Below, one piece after another: positions 14,771 through 20,853 of a stretch of DNA of 24,745 nucleotides. The number at the start of each line of letters is the position of its first letter. Within the stretch, counting starts at the first letter, position 1. The stretch spans positions 1 to 24,745 of the IMG/VR virus record IMGVR_UViG_3300006924_000164. One strand, 5' to 3'. Made by a program: the position numbers and the translations under genes. The DNA comes from a virus. The notes under the pieces are model-generated. The model ran no database searches. It saw nothing but the letters and a program-made list of their open reading frames with translations, and had not been told where the DNA came from.

Positions 14771-15484
14771 ATGAAGCTATCGCAGAAGACAATTACACTC
14801 ATGAAAAACCTAGCATCGATTAATACTAATTTGTATTTCAATGCTGGCGAATCGCAACTTGCTACAGTAGATGGCAAGTCGCCAACGGTTTTGTGCCGGG
14901 CGATGGTCGATGAGACATTCGACAAAGACTTTGGTATCTATGAACTGTCAGATTTTCTTGGTGCGATCAGTCTGTTCGATGATGTCGAAATCGAACTTGA
15001 CGATACCCACTGTATGCTCTATGAAAATGGCAGCAAGCGTAAGAAGCTAAAGTACTTTGGTGCTGAAAAGTCTTGCCTGATTCTCCCGCCTGCAAACGAA
15101 ATCCCTATCGAAGACAAAGACAAGATTGTGTCTTTCGTGCTTTCCGATGCGGAACTTAAAAACATTGTGCGTGCTGCTTCACTGATGAAACTCGACTCGA
15201 TTGCAATCGGTGTTGATGAAGACCGTGTATCAGTCGGTGCAAAGAACAGTGGATCGGGTAGCACTACAACAAACAACTACTCTGTTGATCTTGATGAATC
15301 AGATGTTGTTCGTGGTGATGCGTTCAATGGTACATTCGAAATCTCAATCGACAAACTAAACCTGAATCCTATCTCCGGTTGTGACTACAAAGTTACTGTC
15401 ACTTCTCGCGTGATTGGGTTTGACACTGTGACTGGTTCTGAGTATGATGTAACTTACTGGTATTCCCCACGAAAAGCGAGCTAA
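14771..15484 (+). CDS. 45: gp45, DNA polymerase sliding clamp
   Basis: 237 aa (T4 gp45 is 228 aa). Trimeric ring that tethers gp43 to DNA and acts as mobile activator of gp55-dependent late transcription. GGAG lies 9 nt before the ATG. It begins 'MKLSQKTITLMKNLASINTN', then 'YFNAGESQLATVDGKSPTVL', as in T4-type clamps ('LSKDTTALLKNFATINSGI...'), followed by 'FGIYELSDFLGAISLF' and, late in the protein, 'FEISIDKLNLNPISGCDYKV'. Its position directly upstream of 44 and 62 supports the call. Confidence 0.93.
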   Translation: MKLSQKTITLMKNLASINTNLYFNAGESQLATVDGKSPTVLCRAMVDETFDKDFGIYELSDFLGAISLFDDVEIELDDTHCMLYENGSKRKKLKYFGAEKSCLILPPANEIPIEDKDKIVSFVLSDAELKNIVRAASLMKLDSIAIGVDEDRVSVGAKNSGSGSTTTNNYSVDLDESDVVRGDAFNGTFEISIDKLNLNPISGCDYKVTVTSRVIGFDTVTGSEYDVTYWYSPRKAS

Positions 15485-15490
15485 TAAAGT

Positions 15491-16432
15491 ATGAAAGATA
15501 TCTGGTCAATCAAGTATCGTCCAAACAAGATTGCGGATTGTATTCTTCCGCCTGCACTTGAAGATGTGTTTACTGGTGTTGTAGAATCCGGTACACTGCA
15601 AAACATGATTCTCGCAGGTGATGCTGGTGTTGGTAAAACAACTGTTGCCAAAGCACTTTGCGATGAGTTGGGTCTTGACTCAATGTTTATCAACGCATCG
15701 AAAGATGGTGACATCGATACACTGCGCACAAAGATTCAGCAGTTTGCTTCTACTGTTTCGATGATGGGTAACGGTAAGGTTGTCATCCTAGACGAAGCTG
15801 ATCACCTGACCCGAGCAACACAACCCGCTCTTCGTTCGTTCATGGAAGAGTTTGCTGATAACTGCCGATTCATTCTTACTGCTAACTTTCTCAACAAGAT
15901 CATCGACCCGTTGCAATCGCGTTGTCATGTGATCACGTTCCAGTCTCAGTCAAAAGACAAGCCGATGCTCGCCCAAAAGTTTATGGGTAGCGTGTGCAAC
16001 ATCCTAGACACTGAAGGCGTTGAGTATGATAAGAAGGTTGTCGCAGAAGTTATCATGAAAAACTTCCCCGACTTCCGACGTACACTGAATGAGTTACAAT
16101 CATACTCAATCAAAAACAACAAGATCGACTCCGGTGTTCTGTCTCGCGTTGTTGATGCAGCAGATGTCAAGGTGCTGATCGGTTACCTTAAAAAACAAGA
16201 GTTTACCGAGATGCGTAAGTGGGTCGGTGTTCACGCAGCAGACATCGAACCGCAAACACTAATTCGTAACTTGTATGATGGAATGTATGACTATCTCAAG
16301 AAAGACTACATTCCCAAGGCAGTCGTGATCCTAGCCGAATGTCAGTATCGCATGGGCATGTGTGCCGACTCAGAAATCCAGTTGGTTGCATCGATGACCG
16401 AACTGATGTTGGAGTGTGAATACAATGCCTAA
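15491..16432 (+). CDS. 44: gp44, clamp loader large (ATPase) subunit
   Basis: 313 aa (T4 gp44 is 319 aa). AAA+ subunit that, four copies with one gp62, opens gp45 and loads it at primer ends. Opening 'WSIKYRPNKIADCILPP', Walker A AGDAGVGKT (42-50), Walker B VVILDEAD (97-104), and the SRC motif LQSRCHVITF (141-150) that supplies the arginine finger. The gene starts 6 nt after the gene 45 stop. Its stop overlaps the gene 62 start by 8 bp, which suggests translational coupling, as in T4. Confidence 0.95.
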   Translation: MKDIWSIKYRPNKIADCILPPALEDVFTGVVESGTLQNMILAGDAGVGKTTVAKALCDELGLDSMFINASKDGDIDTLRTKIQQFASTVSMMGNGKVVILDEADHLTRATQPALRSFMEEFADNCRFILTANFLNKIIDPLQSRCHVITFQSQSKDKPMLAQKFMGSVCNILDTEGVEYDKKVVAEVIMKNFPDFRRTLNELQSYSIKNNKIDSGVLSRVVDAADVKVLIGYLKKQEFTEMRKWVGVHAADIEPQTLIRNLYDGMYDYLKKDYIPKAVVILAECQYRMGMCADSEIQLVASMTELMLECEYNA

Positions 16433-16856
16433 GACTAAAAAGTGGGACAAATCAAACAACAGCATCCAGCTAGGCGACTTCCTATCGTCTATCAACTATT
16501 CGAAGAAACCGTTGCTTGATGATAATCCGGATGACGAAAAAGCGTATCCTGCATACATCATCAACCGTCTTCTGTCGTATCATGTTGATGCCATCATCCC
16601 GGTATCTCACTTGAACATTTATCATGAGTTGCCGAAGAAGATGCAGTTTGATTATTTGTGTGCGACACTAGGCAAACGCAAGCGGTTCTCACGATTTGCG
16701 AAGGATGAAGAAGAGCGAGTTGAGCGAATCAAGTTGATCGCTAGACACTACAATCTGTCTGTCGCCAAGGCACGCGAACTCTTGCCTATCTTAACAGACG
16801 AAGACTACGAAGACATTAAGAAAGCTCAGTACAAGGGCGGCAGAACGAAAATGTAA
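16425..16856 (+). CDS. 62: gp62, clamp loader small subunit
   Basis: 143 aa, shorter than T4 gp62 (187 aa) but like the short forms of marine T4-type phages. The ATG at 16425 has GGAG 10 nt upstream; a GTG at 16416 is in frame but less well placed. Features: 'LGDFLSSINYSKKPLLDD', 'AYIINRLLSYHVDAIIPV', 'LPKKMQFDYLCATLGKRKRF', 'IARHYNLSVAKARELLPILT' and a C-terminal 'YEDIKKAQYKGG'. The 'D.L......KR.....K' block and the C-terminal helix match gp62 of the T4 group. Position after gene 44, with overlapping stop and start, is decisive. Confidence 0.88.
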   Translation: MPKTKKWDKSNNSIQLGDFLSSINYSKKPLLDDNPDDEKAYPAYIINRLLSYHVDAIIPVSHLNIYHELPKKMQFDYLCATLGKRKRFSRFAKDEEERVERIKLIARHYNLSVAKARELLPILTDEDYEDIKKAQYKGGRTKM

Positions 16857-16876
16857 CATCTAGGGTTCTCAAAATT

Positions 16877-16896
16877 GATAAATACGAATATAAATA
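16877..16896 (+). promoter_or_regulatory. Tandem late-promoter-like elements before regA
   Basis: GATAAATA (16877-16884) and an exact TATAAATA (16889-16896) are 12 nt apart, 40-59 nt upstream of the regA ATG. The second is a full T4-type late promoter. The first matches seven of eight positions. Confidence 0.65.
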
Positions 16897-16935
16897 CGTT
16901 CGTTGTTATCACTGAATAAAGAGAGAACCCTAACC

Positions 16936-17346
16936 ATGAATTATGATGAATACAATGATCTCTTCCGTTGCCACGGAGTACCCATCACACTAGAACAGCC
17001 AGACGATTTCCTAAAAATCCGCGAGACATTGACTCGCATCGGCATGACAAAGCGTGACGAAAAAACCCTAGTGCAGTCATGCAATGTCCTACATAAAAGA
17101 GGACACTACGCAATCTGTCACTTCAAGGAACTGTTTGATCTAGACGGTAAACCAACTACAATCGACGCAAACGATATTGCTCGCAGAAACAAAGTTGCTG
17201 CATTGCTAGACGAGTGGGGATTGTGCAAAGTTGTGTTTCCTGATAAGTACAATGAGCCAATGGCAGAGATGACACAGATCAAGATCATCCGAAGCTCTGA
17301 AAAATCAGAGTGGACACTGGAATCAAAATACACAATCGGAAAGTAA
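16936..17346 (+). CDS. regA: RegA translational repressor
   Basis: 136 aa (T4 RegA is 122 aa). Binds early mRNAs over their start regions and represses translation. The core matches T4 RegA well: 'ITLEQPDDFLKIRETLTRIG', 'LVQSCNVLHKRGHYAICHFKE' (T4 'LYQSCHILQKKGLYYIVHFKE'), 'ARRNKVAALLDEWGL' (T4 'VRRDSIAWLLEDWGL'), and an ending 'EWTLESKYTIGK' (T4 'EWKLVPKYTIGN'). About 15 residues precede the T4 N-terminus. The ATG at 16936 is chosen because it starts the conserved protein; an in-frame upstream start at 16903 would run through leader sequence. It is preceded by late-promoter-type elements, unlike a purely early gene. It lies between 62 and dut; in T4 it lies between 62 and 43. Confidence 0.93.
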   Translation: MNYDEYNDLFRCHGVPITLEQPDDFLKIRETLTRIGMTKRDEKTLVQSCNVLHKRGHYAICHFKELFDLDGKPTTIDANDIARRNKVAALLDEWGLCKVVFPDKYNEPMAEMTQIKIIRSSEKSEWTLESKYTIGK

Positions 17347-17349
17347 TAA

Positions 17350-17901
17350 ATGGCAGGCATCGAAGTAGGTATTAAGAGAACTTCACCGACCGCAACACTT
17401 CCAACCAAAGGCACTGAACATGCAGCATGTTTTGATGTCTATGCTGACTTAAAAGGTAGCACCGCAGCAGAAGGTGTTTCTATCTGGACGAAGAGAGATG
17501 ATCGCAATGCCATGACCTACAAGAATGCGACGAAGATCGAATTTGTGCCGCAGGATGGTACGGTCGTTATTCGTCCCGGTGATCGTGCGTTGATCCCAAC
17601 CGGTTTGATCTTCGATGTTCCAGAAGGATACTGCATCAAGCAATACCCGCGATCAGGTACATCACTCAAGCAAGGATTGACATTGATCAATGCCGTTGGT
17701 GTTATTGATTCTGACTACACCAACGAATCATACATTCCCGTTGTGAACCACTCTGATACTACACACTTTTTACGACATGGCGAACGCCTAGCACAAATTG
17801 AGCTAGCAAAAGTTTTACCTGTTGAGTTTGTGGAAACAACTGGTGACATCGAACAGAAGTCCGACCGGCAAGGCGGGTTTGGTAGCACCGGGAGATATTA
17901 A
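17350..17901 (+). CDS. dut: dUTP diphosphatase (trimeric dUTPase)
   Basis: 183 aa. Hydrolyses dUTP to dUMP and pyrophosphate, keeping uracil out of DNA and feeding dTMP synthesis. All five conserved motifs are visible: 1 ACFDVYAD (26-33), 2 PRSGTSLK (100-107), 3 GVIDSDYTNE (117-126, with the catalytic Asp), 4 RLAQIEL (146-152), 5 RQGGFGSTG (173-181). It is longer than the usual ~150 aa because of an insertion between motifs 1 and 2 (about 36-68). It starts 3 nt after regA with GGAAAG upstream. T4 itself uses an unrelated dCTPase/dUTPase (gp56), so this is a replacement by a different fold. Confidence 0.95.
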   Translation: MAGIEVGIKRTSPTATLPTKGTEHAACFDVYADLKGSTAAEGVSIWTKRDDRNAMTYKNATKIEFVPQDGTVVIRPGDRALIPTGLIFDVPEGYCIKQYPRSGTSLKQGLTLINAVGVIDSDYTNESYIPVVNHSDTTHFLRHGERLAQIELAKVLPVEFVETTGDIEQKSDRQGGFGSTGRY

Positions 17902-17903
17902 AC

Positions 17904-18953
17904 ATGGCAACATTTTCGATCAAGAAAACTGGTGTCAACATGTCTGCGTGGGATTATTATATTGAAGGCAAGTCTGACTGGAAGACATTTCAAAATAATA
18001 TTCATGTTGAGTATAAGAGAAAAGACCCACCAGAATTATATCTGGACAAAAAGGGCGAATCTGTAAGTGCGAAGACTCTACGAAACAACCAAAAACTTAA
18101 ACTACTAGATAACAAGTCCGTTACTATCGACGGAGACAAGTGCGGATACGTCCAAGCCGGGGGCGAAAAAGGATACCTGTCAATTCGCTTCATAGGAAAA
18201 CCAAAGCGAGATACTACAAAAGATGAAAACATTGCTCTTGAAAAATTAGACAAGGCAATCAAAGAAAGAGATTCGTCTGGTAATGGTATCACTATCATAG
18301 TTAAAGACCGAGGCGGCAAAGTAGCATTTACGTTTGAGAACTGTGTTTCTGCGAAGACTATAAAAGGAACACCAAAAGCAGACTTCTCGATCCGCAACAA
18401 GAACGGTAAAGACATCTGTTTCATTTCACACAAAAAAGCGGGTGGTGCTGCTGCATACCAGCAGTACGTATCGGTGACTGGTCGTAAACGAGATGGTATA
18501 AACAACCATCCGTTGCTTACTGAAGCGTTGAGGTTTCTAGCAAGAGAACGCGACGGTATAGCAGAAGAACGAAACCGATTTATGTTTTACATTCCGTTCA
18601 ATCGACCCGGACACCAGCTTATCAATCGCGCTGTCTATGGCGAAGACTTTGGTAAAGCATACGGAAAAGAACACGTTCATTTCATAGGACAGGGAACCCC
18701 GATACTCAAAGAAGCATCTCCAAAAGACCGCCCACTTGGTGTGGGAACTGCGTATGAATTGGGATTTAGTGATGACTTGTCTGTGTCTGGAGACTTATCA
18801 CATTTTAGTAATAGTGGATACAAACCTATCATTCTTGCCCGATACACTGCCGGGCGAAAATTCTACTCAGACGGAAACATGTATGAGGATGTTAGGATTT
18901 TGATCGCCCCTGAGATTCTTGCGTCCGCTTCTGCTGTGGAAGTCGGTCTATAA
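17904..18953 (+). CDS. Unknown phage protein, possible PD-(D/E)xK nuclease fold
   Basis: 349 aa, starting 2 nt after the dut stop. Not recognised with confidence. The N-terminal 100 residues are basic and beta-rich ('VEYKRKDPPELYLDKKG', 'GYLSIRFIGKPKRD'), and a helix with many charged residues follows (108-124). At 157-178 'PKADFSIRNKNGKDICFISH' then KK has the shape of a PD-(D/E)xK nuclease core: Asp160, a short hairpin, then a strand ending S-H-K177. This suggests a nuclease but is not proof, since the Glu of (D/E)xK is replaced by Ser. The remainder has 'RFMFYIPFNRPGHQLINRAVYG'-type and 'KPIILARYTAGRKF' segments. It ends before a new promoter. Confidence 0.8.
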   Translation: MATFSIKKTGVNMSAWDYYIEGKSDWKTFQNNIHVEYKRKDPPELYLDKKGESVSAKTLRNNQKLKLLDNKSVTIDGDKCGYVQAGGEKGYLSIRFIGKPKRDTTKDENIALEKLDKAIKERDSSGNGITIIVKDRGGKVAFTFENCVSAKTIKGTPKADFSIRNKNGKDICFISHKKAGGAAAYQQYVSVTGRKRDGINNHPLLTEALRFLARERDGIAEERNRFMFYIPFNRPGHQLINRAVYGEDFGKAYGKEHVHFIGQGTPILKEASPKDRPLGVGTAYELGFSDDLSVSGDLSHFSNSGYKPIILARYTAGRKFYSDGNMYEDVRILIAPEILASASAVEVGL

Positions 18954-18972
18954 AAATAACCCAAAATAGTTA

Positions 18973-19001
18973 TTGACTCATACCCTGATTTCGACGATAA
19001 T
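18973..19001 (+). promoter_or_regulatory. Sigma70-type promoter for the accessory operon
   Basis: TTGACT, 17-nt spacer, GATAAT, identical boxes to the cobT-like promoter. It lies 68 nt before the ATG at 19070 and probably drives the four genes from 19070 to 20767. Confidence 0.78.
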
Positions 19002-19038
19002 ACTATAGTCGGACAGATCAGCGGTTTGTTGCCGTTGA

Positions 19039-19060
19039 CCGATATTTACTGATATTGGAG
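19039..19060 (+). promoter_or_regulatory. Hairpin covering the ribosome binding site of the 19070 gene
   Basis: CCGATAT (19039-19045) pairs with ATATTGG (19052-19058), one G-U, with a 6-nt loop. The GG of the Shine-Dalgarno GGAG (19057-19060) is in the stem, so translation could be restrained. Confidence 0.4.
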
Positions 19061-19069
19061 TATCAATCT

Positions 19070-19384
19070 ATGGCAAAGTCAGAAACCAAGGGTCGAGACA
19101 AGGTGTTATCGGAACAGGAAGAGATTTCAGTGAAACTCTTCGTGTTGGAAAATCAAGTCACACAAATGCGTCTGGTCGATGCTCGCGCCCAACTCGCGGC
19201 AATCGATCTTGTTTCATATCTTCATGCTTCAACTTTGTCCTATGATGAATCCGTAGCGTTTGTCGAAAACGAGACAAGCAATACGGGCGTTCTTGAATTG
19301 GCAAAGACCTATCTGAATGTTTCGAAAGCAACATTGGATGCGGTGCGTACCAAGGTCGAACAAATTATCAAGGGGCTTGCATAA
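19070..19384 (+). CDS. Small hypothetical protein
   Basis: 104 aa from the ATG at 19070, with GGAG 9 nt upstream. An in-frame start at 19055 would precede that site, so it was not used. Not recognised. The protein is largely helical: charged start 'MAKSETKGRDKVLSEQEEIS', a heptad-like 'VKLFVLENQVTQMRLVDARAQ' region, 'LAAIDLVSYLHASTLSYDES' and an ending 'LDAVRTKVEQIIKGLA'. No signal peptide or membrane segment. It is first in the operon that includes the secreted lysozyme, with a stop/start overlap of 1 nt (TAATG). A lysis-related or other accessory role cannot be told from sequence. Confidence 0.75.
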   Translation: MAKSETKGRDKVLSEQEEISVKLFVLENQVTQMRLVDARAQLAAIDLVSYLHASTLSYDESVAFVENETSNTGVLELAKTYLNVSKATLDAVRTKVEQIIKGLA

Positions 19385-19845
19385 TGTTGAAATTTACTGT
19401 TGTCGTATTTCTGATGATTTGGGCAATCGTTGCTCTTCCTGCTGAAGCAGACGAACACGATTGGGATGATTTTCTAGATGCTCTATGGGCAAAGGAATCG
19501 ACGCGACAACTTGATCCCCCTGACGGTGATGGTGGTAAAGCGATTGGTCCGTATCAGATTTGGTGGTCGTATTGGAAAGATGCGGTTGACCATGATAAGT
19601 CGCTGACTGCAAACGGTGAGACATATCAATCATGCCGTGACAAAGCGTATGCTGAGCGAGTTATCAAAGCATACATGAAGCGATGGGATCGTAAGTCTTG
19701 GACCGGTGTTGACCCGTCGTGGGAATCGAAAGCACGATTGCATAACGGTGGTTGTAACATTTATAAAAAGCGTGGCAAGACAGCGTGGCATAACACAACT
19801 AAGTATTGGAACATTGTTAAAAACACTATGGAGCAAACCCAATGA
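19384..19845 (+). CDS. Secreted invertebrate-type (destabilase-like) lysozyme
   Basis: 153 aa. AGGGG lies 9 nt before the ATG. Residues 1-22 look like a signal peptide: Lys3, hydrophobic core TVVVFLMIWAIVAL, then PAEA before DE, a plausible signal peptidase site; a signal-arrest-release anchor is the alternative. The mature part matches the i-type lysozyme/destabilase pattern: 'FLDALWAKEST' with Glu38 as candidate catalytic acid, 'GGKAIGPYQIWWSYWKDA', 'CRDKAYAERVIKAYMKRW', 'WESKARLHNGGCN' and 'TTKYWNIVKN'. It likely cleaves peptidoglycan during lysis or entry. Enzymes of this group more often occur in animals and some bacteria. It sits in an early-type operon between regA/dut and the polymerase gene rather than with lysis genes. 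Confidence 0.85.
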   Translation: MLKFTVVVFLMIWAIVALPAEADEHDWDDFLDALWAKESTRQLDPPDGDGGKAIGPYQIWWSYWKDAVDHDKSLTANGETYQSCRDKAYAERVIKAYMKRWDRKSWTGVDPSWESKARLHNGGCNIYKKRGKTAWHNTTKYWNIVKNTMEQTQ

Positions 19846-20090
19846 CTGATATACAGAGATATACATCCAGAAACTTGCTGGGAGGGGTGTCGCACGCCAC
19901 ACCTGAACCGGGTGGCGAGTACGTCCTCTACGCAGACCACCACGCCCGCATCACCGAGCTTGGGGCGGAACTGGACGCCGCCAATAATATCATTGAAGAA
20001 TTACTAAACGAGATTGAAGAGTCTAGCCTTTACTATGGAGATGCACCAGAACTCTTTGATACCTACAATAGAATTAAAGGAAAAGACTAA
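19842..20090 (+). CDS. Small hypothetical coiled-coil protein
   Basis: 82 aa, starting in a 4-bp overlap (ATGA) with the lysozyme stop. Sequence: 'PGGEYVLYADHHARITELGA' followed by a short coiled coil 'ELDAANNIIEELLNEIEESS'. This 'VLY.DH.ARI.EL..EL' pattern is frequent in small phage proteins of unknown function. The segment 19880-19985 is notably more G+C-rich than the flanking genes, which may mean recent acquisition. No function can be given. Confidence 0.72.
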   Translation: MTDIQRYTSRNLLGGVSHATPEPGGEYVLYADHHARITELGAELDAANNIIEELLNEIEESSLYYGDAPELFDTYNRIKGKD

Positions 20091-20767
20091 TGGACGAATT
20101 TAATGGGAACCCTGATCCAGAACAGGATGAAATTTATCAATTCATGATTGACATCACTCGCGGTATCACTGCGAAGATTCCTGATAACATCACAGAGCAT
20201 GTGCCGAAACCATCGGTCAAAGAAGTAGAAGCAGCAGCAGTGTATGTTGCACGAAACAACGAAAAGATGTTGGATGGTGGCATCAAGAACACTGAGATGT
20301 TTATGAATGCATCAATCATTCTTGTTCGTGCAAACATTCATGATGCAGTGGGGCGTGGTGCTAGAATTCTTACCGAAGAAGACTATAATGAGTTTGCTCG
20401 CAAGCAAGCAGAGCAATCGTATTATGCTTCTCTAAACGCAAAGGGACATCTTGACTTCACATGGAGCGATGACCCCGACAACCCCGAAGTAGAAATGTCG
20501 CTAAGCGAATCTGGTAGAAAAGAATTTGCTCGTCTATGGTTGGATGAATCAACTGCTAAATCATACTTTTGCGAAACGCTTGATGAACTTGCCGGTGGTA
20601 AAGATGCCGCAGATAAACTTGTTCGTGACTACATTGATGAAAAGACACAAAAGTTTTTAGATGATGGTTCGCCGGGTTTGGGTAAGCTACTCCGCGACGT
20701 TCTGAACTTCGACAAAGATTCATCGTCTTCTGCCGACAAAAATTTTGAGGAAGACCCACCATTCTAA
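20090..20767 (+). CDS. Hypothetical protein
   Basis: 225 aa, with a 1-nt stop/start overlap (TAATG) with the previous gene. Not recognised. Acidic overall, mostly helical: 'VKEVEAAAVYVARNNEKMLD', 'TEMFMNASIILVRANIHDAV', 'EEDYNEFARKQAEQSYYASL', 'AKGHLDFTWSDDPDNPEVEM', and a Ser/Asp-rich tail ending in NFEEDPPF. The acidic tail with a final Pro-Pro-Phe could be a protein-binding peptide (inference). Last gene of the accessory operon; gene 43 has its own promoter just downstream. Confidence 0.8.
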   Translation: MDEFNGNPDPEQDEIYQFMIDITRGITAKIPDNITEHVPKPSVKEVEAAAVYVARNNEKMLDGGIKNTEMFMNASIILVRANIHDAVGRGARILTEEDYNEFARKQAEQSYYASLNAKGHLDFTWSDDPDNPEVEMSLSESGRKEFARLWLDESTAKSYFCETLDELAGGKDAADKLVRDYIDEKTQKFLDDGSPGLGKLLRDVLNFDKDSSSSADKNFEEDPPF

Positions 20768-20770
20768 GTA

Positions 20771-20799
20771 TTGATTGGGATCGCGGAATCTGGTATCAT
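20771..20799 (+). promoter_or_regulatory. Sigma70-type promoter for gene 43
   Basis: TTGATT, 17-nt spacer, TATCAT, 54 nt before the ATG of the polymerase gene. A second -10-like TATACT at 20829-20834 lacks a good -35. Confidence 0.6.
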
Positions 20800-20822
20800 C
20801 GGTATGGTAAAACATGCCGATG
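20797..20822 (+). promoter_or_regulatory. 10-bp inverted repeat in the gene 43 leader
   Basis: CATCGGTATG (20797-20806), loop GTAAAA, CATGCCGATG (20813-20822); nine Watson-Crick pairs and one G-U. It overlaps the -10 box and probable start point and lies 31 nt before the ATG. It may be a DNA operator or, if transcripts start upstream, an RNA hairpin comparable in position to the T4 gp43 autoregulatory operator. Confidence 0.55.
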
Positions 20823-20853
20823 ATTTTCTATACTGACTGACAGGATTTATTTT

